A stretch of 64,000 nucleotides of DNA from Siphonodentalium dalli (lineage: Eukaryota > Mollusca > Scaphopoda > Gadilida > Siphonodentaliidae): NCBI GenBank assembly GCA_032622095.1, contig CP136063.1, positions 183,809,956 through 183,873,955 of the forward strand. The letters are read 5' to 3'. Shown one piece after another: positions 45,245 to 56,696 of the stretch. Positions within the stretch are counted from its first letter, which is position 1; every line of letters begins with the position of its first letter. The position numbers and the translations under genes were made by a program. A model generated the notes under the pieces. The model had not been told where the DNA came from. It made no database searches and saw only the letters and a program-made list of their open reading frames with translations.

Positions 45245-45643
45245 TTAACCCTTTACCCAACAAACCGGCCAAAACCGGCCAAATAAAGCTTCAACAGCCT
45301 AAAATATCTTTGGTCTGTCTCAATAACACCATACAAATATGGATATCATTGGAACCGGCTCCTTGACCACATTGTGATAGTTACAGTTAGCCCTGTGCCA
45401 ATGCATTCTCTTATGTATGCGAGTCGACCATAGGTCGCCTCGCATATATAAGAGAATGCATTGGCCTAAACAAAATCTTTTTTTAACACTTTTTACCATT
45501 TTTTCTTACATTCTTTAACAATTTTATAATTTTTAATGTGTTAAGCCAATGCATTCTCTTATATATGCGAGGCGACCTATGGTCGACTCGCATATATAAG
45601 AGAATGCATTGGCACAGGGCCCTTCTGTTGGGTAAAGGGTTAA
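45245..45643 (-). mobile_element. Double-hairpin TTAA element, second full-length copy
   Basis: TTAA-CCCTTTACCCAACA (45245-) and TGTTGGGTAAAGGG-TTAA (-45643), inverted relative to 38743-39142. Contains the same two hairpins and unpaired third. Differences are scattered single bases (for example TTATGTATGCGAG against TTATATATGCGAG). High identity of two copies 6.1 kb apart indicates recent activity or local hopping. Confidence 0.93.
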
Positions 45644-46560
45644 CCTCGTCCACTAAATTCGATTCGAGCGTCGCTAAACGTTCACATTTATGAGTAAGTG
45701 GTATATCACAATATCGTTCAGTTGTAATGTTAATTATGACATCTGTAGAAACGTGACGAATATATTGTTTTATTCCCAATTAGTTGATCATTGTTGTTCA
45801 ACTCTAACATCCATTGCAATTGCTCCCAATGTCAGACTAACAAAAATATCGAGATAAATTGGTGTCCCTGATTTACATCACATGTAAGATTTCTCCCAGT
45901 ATGCATATCGGGATGGCTACATGTAAGCTATTCTGTTGTATCTAGAATGGTGTGGGGGTAGCTATCCCGTTTCTTTCTCCGGCGCCCCTGATTGCCATCA
46001 AATGCGATTTCAGCATTAGCACTCCGAGACTTCCATCCTCACTTGATAGACAATGTATATATATGGGAGATTATATCTACTTCCTCTTTGATATATAAAA
46101 CTAGACCTTTTCGTTGATAATTGGATGAACGTAACCCCAAACATCACAAACACAACACACCAAACACATTTAACGCACGCACAGATATCCAGGTACTTCT
46201 CTTCGCTGCAGCCACTTCGTCATATAATATATACCTGGCTGTTAATATTTTTCAATTTCGTCGGTAAAAAAGCAAGGTGTATATCAGCATCTGCTGCGGC
46301 ATTCGTCTTGCGATAAGTGTGAGGTGCGATCAGGACGAGGCACGGGCCTCGGTGTAAACACATCGATGGAGAAATCAGTTTGACCTCGTCCCTGACCATG
46401 ATTTCCGGATGGGGATGTAATGCGGGGTGAAGGGAATCGCATGATTAAGGCTATCTGTGATCGTTTGTATCTGAGGTGAGTACTCATTAGCGTAATTGTC
46501 AGCATGATACTGGTGAAAGCTTAACGTCTATTTTTTGCTTTCGCTCGTGTTGTTTTGTAT
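45644..46560. other. No recognised gene; strong donor at 46474
   Basis: A CpG-richer part (46280-46480) ends at TATCTGAG|GTGAGTACTC (GT near 46474). The preceding frame from ATGATTAAGGC is only about 11 codons, so a first exon with short coding is possible but thin. Elsewhere AT-rich and motif-free. Confidence 0.25.
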
Positions 46561-46564
46561 TGAT

Positions 46565-47010
46565 TATTAGCTGGCGATTATTATCGGTTTCCCTATACTA
46601 ATTTGAGTGCGATGCATGTTTCATATAGCTGCAAGGGTTGTTATCGGGCTCTCAATAACAATTTTACTATGTGTGCATGACGCTTCATGTAGTTGGAACA
46701 GGCATTGTTTTCTGTGGCAAGGTGTTTTGTGTATTATTTCATGAATCGGACATACTCAAGTTGTTTGACTACCGGTACTTAAAACAGTAGCCCTGCATGC
46801 ACGGTAAGTATTTCTAATGTCAGTGCGATGCATGTTTCAAAGCTGCAGGGTTGGTATCTATTTCTCAATAAAAAAATTACTGTATCTGCATGACGATTCG
46901 TGTAGTTGGATAAGGCATTGTTGTGTGGCAATTTCTTTTGGTGTATTATTTGGTGAATGGGACATAACTATAGTTGTTAAAAACCTGAAAGAAGCAACGG
47001 TAAGTTTTTC
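46565..47010 (+). repeat. ~210-240-bp direct repeats, each ending in GGTAAGT
   Basis: GCGATGCATGTTTCA, GTAGTTGGA(A/T)(C/A)A(G)GCATTGTT and GTGTATTATTT recur in order in two main units (about 46600-46815 and 46818-47010), with a partial third near 47310-47400. The first two end in ACGGTAAGT(A/T)TTT. The repeated donor-like word may mark duplicated exon ends or be coincidental. Confidence 0.6.
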
Positions 47011-47097
47011 ATGCACACATATAATTCACTGGGACAAGCAAATTTAAAGTGAAAATATGCGCCTATTCTTAGTGGGAGTTCATAGCTCAGTTTAAAC

Positions 47098-47553
47098 CGT
47101 ATCGGACACTCTTGTTGTTGAATGCGTTTGCCCCCACACATGTACGAGCATGTGAAACATGAGGGTATATTAATGACCCTTGAACTGGCAGTTTCCACCT
47201 ATCGTGACGTTTTATCTATCATGCCGAGTTTGACGTCACCTGATGCCTGATCCATATATATTCAACCCATATTCCATAACTATATACTATAATTAATTTA
47301 GTAATTTGAGTGATGCATGTAGTTTCATACATGCAACGATTGTTAACGGTTGGAAGTCATTGTTTTCTATGGCAATGTGTTTTTGTGTATTATGCGTATC
47401 GGACACTCTTGTTGTTAAATGCGTTTGCCCCCACACATGTACGAGCATGTGAAACATGGGGGTATATTAATGACCCTTGAACTGGCAGTTTCCACCTATC
47501 GTGACGTTTCAGCTATCATGCCGAGTTTGACGTCACCTGATGCCTGATCCATA
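47098..47553 (+). repeat. ~157-bp segment duplicated, each copy with a CRE
   Basis: 47098-47254 and 47395-47553 are nearly identical (CGTATCGGACACTCTTGTTG, CCCCCACACATGTACGAGCA, CTGGCAGTTTCCACCTATCG, TTGACGTCACCTGATGCCTG). Each has a perfect TGACGTCA (47231-47238, 47528-47535). No coding frame is kept in both. Confidence 0.88.
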
Positions 47554-47704
47554 CGTCGGCTACTGAATTATTCTTATTGATATGAACGAATGAAAACCAC
47601 ACTTAAATTGAGACTGCGTTGCTATTTGTTGTGTGGACAAATTCGTTATCTCCGCTATTAACACAGTGAGGTATACATGGAAATTAATACCTTGAAGTCT
47701 ATTT

Positions 47705-48190
47705 TTTCGCGCATCCAGGTATTAAAGCAACTTGGCGGTTTGCGCTCCAAAATACATCTAATAATATTCGCTTTTAAATTTGTCCCGGTATCGAAATAGG
47801 CCGATAAATACGTGAACTACTTTTCTACTAGCATGTTATGTCCCATGCAGCTGTTGAAGTCATAACAAATAGAACTTTGAACTCGATATTTGAGTCCCAT
47901 ACAAAAAAAACGCCAGTCATTTGCACGGCATTGAACAGAAAAAGTGCGGTCCGTGTTAGTCTATTCCTGATATGGTACAATATAAAGAGCGTTTGTTTCT
48001 CTTGTGTGCATAAAATTTAAAACAGCTGGAAAATGGCTGCGACCATGCATGGCAAGTATTTTCCAAAGCATATGAGACCGGCATGTCAATATTTCGTGTA
48101 TTTGTCAACCTATCCGATACCGCCTTCGAAATTACGTAGACACAATTTGGAAGCTCGAATGAGCCATGTCCGTTTTAATATCTATGTACC
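47705..48190 (+). repeat. Dispersed repeat R3, complete copy
   Basis: TTTGCGCTCCAAAATACATC, CCCGGTATCGAAATAGGCCG, CAGTCATTTGCACGGCATTG, TTCCTGATATGGTACAATAT, AGCTGGAAAATGGCTGCGAC and the GCCATGTCCGTTTTAATATC end. The C-run of other copies is only a short CCC here, followed by an A-run, so the run length is unstable across copies. Confidence 0.85.
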
Positions 48191-48450
48191 CAGGGACGTG
48201 GCGAGGGTGGGGGAGGGTGGAGTGTCCCATAACTTTGGTTAAAATATTCAACAGTTGGAAATGTCATACCTGACATAACAATATTTGAAAATTTCAAACC
48301 AGCAATAGGATGAAAGTGTTCTCGTAGTTTGATTTTCCAACGAATTATTAGTGGGAATTTTTTTTTTTTTTATACCAACACTAATATATGTTCCTGTTTT
48401 TAGTCAAAAATCTTGGACTGAAACGGCCATCATTTGGAAATGTCCAATAC
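48191..48450 (+). repeat. G-rich repeat with hAT-like CAGGGACGTGGC end
   Basis: CAGGGACGTGGCGAGGGTGG at 48191 is followed by GGAGTGTCCCATAAC and AACAGTTGGAAATGTC. Related words occur at 57745-57800 and 58922-58990. No second end or duplication was identified. Confidence 0.35.
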
Positions 48451-49445
48451 TTGGTACCCGAGAAGTTGGAGAGCTTGTTGCCAGCCTAGATGCTAGGATT
48501 TTGCAGTTTTCATGTTTAGATATCACAATGTTCTCCCACTGTGTTGAGTTGTCCTGATCCCGTCTCGGTGCTGCGATGTTTCATTGTTATTCCAGTAATC
48601 AGTGAGAACATAACCACCCGAAGGACGCCATATTCAAATTTATACCTGAAATTACTCCAATGTAATTTGCTCAACCATTTTACATATATAGAACAATATA
48701 AAAAACACAGCGTCTTAACTGCGCTCAAGAGGAAATATTGACTGCAGATACACACATGCATGAACCAACCGCGATGAGAGCAACAGTTTTTAAATTATCC
48801 ATATGAATGACGTTTTCTTTCGAAATATTCCCCAATGTGACCTATTGGTGATTTATGTCCTTGCATTCGACTAATTCGACGGAATCAAACGAAGTGATAC
48901 CGAGATATAGTATCGGAAAATCGCGAAAACTACCGGAAAAAGTGCCTCTCCACTAATAACCTTATACGTTCTATAAATTTTTATCAGAAGCACCCTCAAA
49001 CTGTGTCTTGGCACAGGGGCTTGTAACGCGCTTCGCTGCCCGCCCCCTTTTGCGCTGCCCATATACGCTGCCTCTATATACGCGCCTGCTTCACGTTAAT
49101 GGTAGTATCATAGAGACAAGGGGAACTGTATGTATTCCCCGTATTACCATCGCTCGGGAATCGGACAAATTTAGCCCATTTACACGAGTAATGCTATCGA
49201 TATAGCCACGGATGTATCGGCGAAGGATTCATCTTTCAAGCAATACCACAAGCTCCCCTCAGAACCATTTATTACGCCACACAGTGGTGTAAGCTGGTGT
49301 AGAGTTTTTCATATTCTGTGGTCGATCGATAATCCACTGGGCTAATGTATTATGGTTATTTCGTACTTGAGTATAAACCGTACCGAAAGAGTCATGATAT
49401 TACGACAAAGATTAGCACGTGTGTTTACGTCACCGGTGTAATTGT

Positions 49446-50215
49446 GGGGACATGTTTCTGTTACGAAGGTTCGCTATCCCGAAGGTCCGCTATTCCGTAG
49501 GTTCTCTATTCCGAAGGTTTTTGTTATTTTTAGGTTAATTCTATATTGTAAAGTATTGAGACTAATTTGAGAGGGTTCATTATCACAAAGATTCTTTTTA
49601 TGGAGTGTGCGCTCACATCCGAACTGACCCTGTGCGCATACCGATACAGATACAGGAGGAAATAACTTAACTTAGAACATTAAATGTGATTTTGTTTTGT
49701 TTTCGCGGGTTTTCTTGAGATTTAATGTGATTACGTGGGCCCATACCTTTGAATTCTTGGCATATAATATGAATGTTGTGGTATATATGGACCATCCCGC
49801 ATTGGGACATGACACAGGTACAGTTGACTTAAGCGATGTTCTGTGTGGGCTCCAATTTGGAGTTCAATATTTTAAGGGCCTAATTTAGAATTTTATGGGC
49901 CCATACCTTTGAACTCTGGGCATATAATATGAATATTGGGGGGCATGTCTCTATTCCGAAGGTTCACTATCCCGAAGGTCCACTATTCCGAAATTTCTCT
50001 GAATGTTCGCTATTCCGAAGGTTCACCAATCCGAAGGTTCGTTATTCCGAAGGTTCACCAATCCGAAGGTTTATGTTATTTTAAGGTTAATTCTATATTC
50101 TAAAGTATTGAGAGGGTTCATTATCACGAAGATTCTTTTTATGAAGGAAATAACTTAAAACATTAAATGTGATTTTGTTTTGTTTTCGCGGGTTTTCTTG
50201 AGTTTAATGTCATTA
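49446..50215 (+). repeat. ~490-bp tandem duplication with TATTCCGAAGG minisatellite
   Basis: 49446-49735 and 49943-50215 share GGTTAATTCTATATT, AAAGTATTGAG, GAGGGTTCATTATCAC, AACATTAAATGTGATTTTG and GTTTTCGCGGGTTTTCTTGAG. Each starts with TTC(G/A)CTATTCCGAAGG units, 3-4 in the first copy and about 7 in the second. Between them GGGCCCATACCTTTGAA...GCATATAATATGAAT is also doubled (49737, 49898). The frame 49697-49888 falls in this duplicated zone. Confidence 0.85.
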
Positions 50216-50466
50216 CGTATGACCTTATTTCTCATTACATATTCACGCCAAGCAGCCCACACAATTGCTATGTTTCCATGCGATTTAATGTCATTACGTG
50301 TGACATAATATCTCAATAATCTGAGGCAAGAGTACGCCTGCTAAAGGCGAATTATAACAGTGGGGCTATAACGCTCAATAAATACTGGAGGCTATAACAA
50401 ACTGCGCAGCAGAATATCGCTGAATAGACGAGTATGAGATGAGCCTAACTGCAATTGTGACTTTGT

Positions 50467-50585
50467 TTAAAGGCCCACTTAATTTTCGAGTCATTCATTT
50501 GTTTATAGTATATACGGTTTTAATAACAAGTTATGCCATAACATTTGAATAAAATACTATAATTCATCACCATTTGAAACGCAGA
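50467..50585 (-). repeat. R1 repeat, copy 3 (opposite orientation)
   Basis: TTAAAGGCCCACTTAATTTTCGAG (TTAA 50467-50470), ACGGTTTTAATAACAA and CATCACCATTTGAAACG are the complement of copies 1 and 2. Confidence 0.72.
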
Positions 50586-50690
50586 TTACTTCTATCTCCT
50601 AGTTTGAAACACCTTTAAAATACCGCGACAAGTCGTGCGTCGTATATCTAGCAATTAGCAACTAACATGTCCTCTTCGGCTTTCCATAGA

Positions 50691-51254
50691 TTTCAACGTA
50701 ATTTGATACTTATGGGTATTTGTGTCCGGGAAGTGTTTTGGACGGGTCAAATCGTGACCCTGACCTGACCTTGACCTTTAAAACTGTCAATGCAAGGTCA
50801 ATTTGGGTAAAACGGACAAATTTCGGCGAAATTTGATACCTAGGGTTACTTTTGTCCCGGGAGTGTTTTGAACGGGTCAAATCGTGACATCGGCGTGACC
50901 TTGACCTTCAATCTGGTCAATCAAAGGTCAAATCGGGTAAAACGGATGGATTTCGACGAAATTTGATACCTATGGATACTTGTGTCGGGGGAGTGTTTTG
51001 GACGGGTCAAATCATGACTCCGACCTTACCTTGACCTTCAAAATTGTTAATTAAAGGTCAAGTGGGGTCAAACGGACGGATTTCGACGAAATTTGATACC
51101 TAGGGGTGCTTTTCTCCGGGTGGGAGTGTTTTGGACGGGTCAAATCATGACCCTGACCTGACCTTGACTTTCGAAATAGTCAATTGAAGGTCAAATCGCG
51201 CCTTTCGCCGGAAATCAGATGGGAAACAGCCCGGACGAAGTCGGGCCCATCAGC
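50691..51254 (+). mobile_element. ~130-bp tandem array ending in a Helitron-like 3' terminus
   Basis: Four units near 50691, 50820, 50950 and 51081 read GACGAAATTTGATACCTA, GTGTTTTGGACGGGTCAAAT, CCTGACCTGACCTTGACC, AAAGGTCAA. The array runs into GCCCGGACGAAGTCGGGC (hairpin), CCATCAG, CTTGT, nearly the 3' end of the Helitron at 13019-13405. The final CTTG departs from CTRR, so the terminus has decayed. The 5' TC end was not found; Helitron assignment is inferred from the shared terminus. Confidence 0.7.
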
Positions 51255-52070
51255 TTGTGTAATAAAGTAGACAGTTTGAAGAAAGTAATGTATAACACGA
51301 GAAACGGGAAAACTTGAAATATGGAAGTATGCAAATTTCCCACATAAAATTTGAAAGCTAGTTTATAGTATAATTGTATTATAATTTATATTTATGGCTA
51401 ATAATATGATATTGGTGGCGTTACCATTTCTGACTATGGTTTTCTTGTATACATAGCATTTGATAATTTTTTTACCACCGAATATTGTCCCCGGAGAGCG
51501 TAAATTTTCGGATTGATCCGTCTCAGAGAACAATGGCCGCTATGTTCCTCTAAATTCACCCCCGTACAGCTTATTATAATTAAAAATCGGCCAAACGATC
51601 AACTAAACATCTAGCGCTCAGTGATTTCTTCTCGGCTAATAATTTATTTACTCATACAAATCAACACATCGTCAGTAAACAATTTTTATAGAGGAGAAAT
51701 CTGTCGATAATTCTAATTTTTTTTTTACCATTCACGCAGCTCCTCATTTTAATATTCATATACGACCTGACTTCGATTATAATACTGCGCGCTGATTGGC
51801 TGTTTCTACTATGGCAGTCATGGAAAGGTCAGGTCGTAATGAATAAATGAATAAATCGAGTATGTTGTGTGTGACAGAGAACACTGACCAGTGTAAATAG
51901 TGGTAAATATGTCAGGGGTTCCACAATTATTTGTAGATGACCAAAGAACTCTTTTAAGTCTTCTCCACCGGGTGGGGTGGGGAGGGGAATTGTTTTTGGT
52001 TAGGTTTACACATAGGTATATGGTTATTATACCGCCCAATATTAGTCGGTGGTATATAGTTGACGTCTCG
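51255..52070. other. No recognisable gene
   Basis: AT-rich. A short overlapping pair of frames near 51818-52148 has no motif. Confidence 0.4.
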
Positions 52071-52073
52071 AGC

Positions 52074-52346
52074 CGTCCGTCCGTACAATCATTTTGCATT
52101 ATAACTCAAGAGTCGGTTGTCATATTTGTATGCCCTATGGCATGGTGACCGACCAGAAATGGGGAACGAATATGCATAATATCACGGGTTGTGACTATTA
52201 ATGCCTACCAGAGTTATGGGCCCTGTTCGACTTCATGAAATTCAGTCCGTACAAAGCTTTTGCAATATAAGTTAAGTGTCGGTTGTCAAATTTTGATGTG
52301 GTTTGGTATGGTGATAGACCAGAATGAAGAATTGAATGTCATTTCT
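52074..52346 (+). repeat. Degenerate ~165-bp tandem pair
   Basis: GTCCGTACAATCATTTTGCATTATAACTCAAGAGTCGG (52078-) recurs as GTCCGTACAAAGCTTTTGCAATATAAGTTAAGTGTCGG (about 52246-). Each is followed by TTGTCA and GGT(A/G)TGGTGA(C/T)(C/A)GACCAGAA. Confidence 0.6.
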
Positions 52347-53143
52347 TAATGCATCTGAATGCATCACTTTATTTCAGTTCATCTATTTGTAAGTGATAAC
52401 AGTATACAATTAGTATTTTAGTTTAGTCTTGTTGATTAGTAAATCTCCAAGATGAAGTTCGGAAATTTAATGAGAATAGCGTCACCTTCAGTTGGGATTG
52501 TCTGAGCAGTAAACAGTTAACGCGCGGTCATTCATCATGACCAATTCAGTTTTATTTGGATAATTGTTGCAAATTAACATTACTTGCAATCATTCAAGAT
52601 GAGAAATAACCAGAAGGAATGAATTTGATTACATGCCAGGACAAGAAAATATTTCAGACATTATAAATTTATGAGATACCCTTTTCAATTTCATGTTATG
52701 CAACAATCATGTTAATGATATATATTTATCATTGAGTATTCACCATGTAGTATCCTATTTTATGTTTTATTACTTTTATTCAAGTAATACAACTGGGTAA
52801 TATATTAATTGTGTTACTAAATATTTCTTCCGCTGATAATAAGTTTCCTGAACGCTATTACGGTGGTCCACTGTGAAGTGGTCCGGGATCCTGTGACATC
52901 CAGAATGTTGCTAAATCTGAGGCTAAAGTGTCACTATAGCTGCTATATATTGCTATATAGAAAAAAATTACGATTTTTTTCCGCCTCTGGACCACCCACC
53001 CACCCGGCCCTATATACGGAATTTCTTTTGTAGACCCCCCATCTTAGACGACACAACAAGCCTCTTTTTGTTGTAATTTGTTCTTCTATTCAACTTTAAG
53101 TTAGTTTTTTTCCTTGTATATATATCATTTTTGTATGCAAAAG

Positions 53144-53597
53144 TATTCAATAAACGGAATATCCAGTTCATATAACATTTTGAAATATACAATGTCAAAC
53201 ATAACCAAAATAAATGAATATGCAGCCACAGGAACCATATTATGTTCACAATTCACTATAATATTATAACCTGCTATAGTTAATATATATGTGACCAATT
53301 AGTTTTTGGGACTTGAGTACCTAAACATACTTTATGATTATTGACTGATGAAGGGACAGGGTGTTTGAAATATTCAATAAACGGAATATCCAGTTCATAT
53401 AACATTTTGAAATATACAATGTCAAACATAACCAAAATAAATGAATATGCCGCCACAGGAACCATATTATGTTCACAATTCACTATAATATTATAACCTG
53501 CTATAGTTAATATATATGTGACCAATTAGTTTTTGGGACTTGAGTACCTAAACATACTTTATGATTATTGACTGATGAAGGGACAGGGTGTTTGAAA
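53144..53597 (+). repeat. 227-bp tandem duplication, near identical
   Basis: TATTCAATAAACGGAAT starts at 53144 and 53371, and the following 227 bp agree except for about one base (GCAGCCACAGG against GCCGCCACAGG). Both end AGGGACAGGGTGTTTGAAA. Very recent duplication or an assembly artefact. Minus-strand frames across it (53010-53249, 53280-53525) are shared by-products. Confidence 0.93.
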
Positions 53598-54016
53598 ATG
53601 TATGTATCCGTTACATATATCCCGATGTTTTGGTTTTGGATTGCGAATATAATTGATACGTGACCAGATTAATTGTTTGACAACGAAGGTTCCTGGACCG
53701 AATAACACATTCAATTCATTATCAATAAACATGGGTAAACAATGAATGTTAGTAATAGAATATAATTAAAGAAATCTTTATTGCATGATAATGTTTTAAC
53801 GACAACTATCAGACGAACTGGAAATATGAACAAATTAACATGGATTCAAACAACGGAAATAGACTGGATAACAAAGTAATACTACAATGAATATGGAATA
53901 AGAGAACGAATGACATAACACACACTTAATTAAACTACCGAATATACACCGAGAACATAAAAACTATGATTATCCCTGATTATGCCATGAATTTATGTTC
54001 GTCTTTATATATAGTA

Positions 54017-54651
54017 CTAGCAGGTTAGCCCGCCACCGGCGGCTTGTCCGAAACATGACATTTTTATATATATATTTTTTAATTTTTAGCTCCACGCGTT
54101 TCAATAAGAAAAATTTGTACCCGGTAGCTCCACCAGTTTCCGAGATCCGGTCTGCGCATGAAAATTTGTACCCGGCGCAAGATACATTCACATGCCAAAT
54201 TTCAAGTCGATAGCTCCACCGTTTCCGAGATCTCGTCTGCGCATGCGCTGCACGGGCGTCGCACGGGCGTCGCACGGGCTCGGCGACCCGATCAAATTTG
54301 TACCCGGCGCAAGATACATTCACATAGCAAATTTCAAGTCGATAGCTCCACCCGTTTCCGAGATCTCGTCTGCGCATGCGCTGCACGGGTGTCGCACGGG
54401 CTCGGCGACCCGATAAAATTTGTACCCGGCGCAAGATACATTCACATAGCAAATTTCAAGTCGATAGCTCCACCCGTTTCCGAGATCTCGTCTGCGCATG
54501 CGCTGCACGGGCGTCGCACGGGCTCGCCAATACGACAACGACCACCGCCTGGTCAAACTACACATACGTACCAAGTTTCGTCTCGATCGGTCGAGAATCG
54601 TAGATTTGTATGAAGTACAACACACACACAAACATAAATATATAAGAGAGA
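54017..54651 (-). mobile_element. Non-autonomous Helitron (635 bp) with internal 121-bp GC-rich repeats
   Basis: On the minus strand the 5' end is A|TCTCTCTTATATATTTATG followed by TTTGTGTGTGTGTTG. The 3' end is a hairpin GCCGCCGGTGGCGGGC, then TAACCTG and CTAG|T (ending at 54017). About 3.5 GC-rich units of ~121 bp (54140-54530) read TTTGTACCCGGCGCAAGATA, TTTCAAGTCGATAGCTCC, GATCTCGTCTGCGCATG, CACGGGCGTCGCACGGGC. Their composition contrasts sharply with the AT-rich host. Frames up to 160 codons on both strands are translations of the repeats. No Rep/helicase. Confidence 0.88.
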
Positions 54652-54659
54652 TATGTAAA

Positions 54660-55800
54660 TTAGATAGATTGTATCAAAATATATAGGAGAGATATGTAAA
54701 TGATCTACACACCAGTACTGGTGTTTGTCAAAGTTTAGTGGGGTATATCAATACTCATTCACGATCATATCATTGAGGTCCGGAGGGTGTGGGCTATCTC
54801 TCGAATACAAGGAGTTCTCAAAATATATAGAAGAGATTATCAAATAGTATATTGACATCCCTATAACAGCCATTTGTGTATTGTAACGCATTCAACAGAG
54901 TGTGTATATGTGAACACGATCGTTAATTGTTCATCTACCGGATTATACGGATGGTGACTCAATTGTTAGTGCAAACAGGCCAATATTATGTTAGCGTCAA
55001 CGCGATGTGGGCGTTACCATTAATAGACAAATTCATAAAAATTATTTGTGTCTTTAAGAAATTTACAAACAAACCACGGAGAAGTTATTTTTTTGTTATT
55101 GATTCAAATTTTAGCATTTATAATAAACCGAAACTCAATGTATACGGTTTTAAATTGAGTTTAGGGCGCGGAGAACATGAAATGTTGGCGTTAACACCTG
55201 CACGAAAATAGGAAATCGGACGCGATTTTGAATTGCGAACGCGAAATTCTCATTATAAGCAATTCTTTCCGATTTTCGGTTTCTGTATTTGTTGAGATTT
55301 GCAGGTCGCATAGCTCCTTTGCTTATAATACTACATCGAAATCGATTGTATTTATTTAAAAAACGATGTCAAAGTAGCGAGTCGAACTTTATTTACAGTT
55401 ATTTTGATGTAGGGTTACCCTTCCGGTGACGTAGGTTCCAGGCCCTGTTAAACGTTCGTTGCATAACAGGAACTAGTGCCAGTTGACATTTGACTTCCGG
55501 TTTGTCGCCTGTTTACATTCCGTACGCTACGTCTCAAAATACTATGGCTTCCAATATTTTTCCAACAATCTCTAATGAATGAAGAGTTTGAAAAGTTATT
55601 TAATTAAATTTACACCATTAAATACATCAACAAGTCTTTATTTATCTGGGACTATTTCTTTACGCGGGCAAACAACGCATAGTTTCATGAAACGTCATCG
55701 CAGGTCTTTTTGAGGCCGATGTTGGTTTCACATCCCATTCGTTCATTTAAGTATGTTTATCGAGATTTTGGATCATGTAATAAAAAGAATATACAATTCG
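54660..55800. other. No recognisable gene
   Basis: A plus frame of 94 codons (54927-55211) lacks motifs. Slightly CpG-richer at 55180-55530. Confidence 0.4.
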
Positions 55801-55804
55801 TCCC

Positions 55805-55919
55805 CAGTTTATAGCGGAATTTACAAAACTTGTCCAGTAAATTAGGTCTGAATCTCGCGCCAAAGGCTCGGCCCAGACCTAATTTACTGGACTCGTTGTA
55901 GATCCGCTGTATATTACTG
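55805..55919. repeat. Hairpin with ~47-bp arms
   Basis: CCAGTAAATTAGGTCTG (55834-) is complementary to CAGACCTAATTTACTGG. Pairing extends outward (CAGTTTATAGCGGAATTTAC against GATCCGCTGTATATTACTG). The loop is AATCTCGCGCCAAAGGCTCGGCC-like. Inner 17 bp are perfect; outer parts have a few mismatches. Confidence 0.85.
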
Positions 55920-56188
55920 GAATAATTAAACGAAGTAAAGCCCAGATATCGCGAAATCACATTTTTACAATTGATTTGATATCAGGGTGAAAGGCCATTT
56001 AAGGGGGAGGGGGCTCTTTTTGTGGTTGATTTCGCACGTTCCCGGTACACTGCCTCGAATAGACTCCCATTAGTCCCTTCGAGTTATATGTCAATGAAAT
56101 GAAAGTTTATATGGCCAATCCAATAATACAAACTTGCGATCGAATTTATCAATTGTGATAATTTATGAGGGATATGACAGTTTGTGTG

Positions 56189-56430
56189 TTATCCTTTCGT
56201 GAAGGGAGCTGGGCTGGTGTAGCATTGAAGATCACGCGCCAGTGTATTCTCTTAAGGGGCCTCACATATATATGATAATGCACTTGCTTACAAGGTCAAT
56301 GTAAATATTGTTAGGCCAATGTATTCTCTTATATGTGCGAGGATCCCAAATTGGAGAATCGCATATATAGATCATGCATTTGCACAGGGTTTTCGCAAAC
56401 GTTCATGAAGCTCCGTCGTGGAAGGATTAA
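56189..56430 (+). mobile_element. TTAA hairpin element, subfamily 2, copy D
   Basis: TTATCCTTTCGTGAAGGGAG (left, one-base change from TTAA) to CTCCGTCGTGGAAGGATTAA (TTAA 56427-56430). Linker TTACAAGGTCAATGTAAATA and two decayed hairpins as in copy A. Its terminal TTAA is also the start of TTAAAGGCATAGTCTGGTTA, which looks like the end of another TTAA family. Confidence 0.78.
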
Positions 56431-56696
56431 AGGCATAGTCTGGTTATTTTCAAGTGACATAAATTTTGCCAATTTTTCAAGAGTCACTTGACTTTCACTA
56501 ATGTGAACCATCGTCAATTCAATTGAGAGAGAAAAAGGCTATAGATCCATCATAACACACCAAATATGTTTATTATCTGCGACTCGACTGAACTTTTCTG
56601 TCATTTTTATATCCATAACCAATCGTCACCGCTATATTTATAGAACTCAATGAAAGTAGAATTCAACAAAGATGAATTCACTGTGAAGGTCACTCT

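Noticed and set aside
53970-54613. Frames of 151-160 codons on both strands
   Set aside because: They are translations of the 121-bp GC-rich repeats inside a Helitron; the period explains their length.
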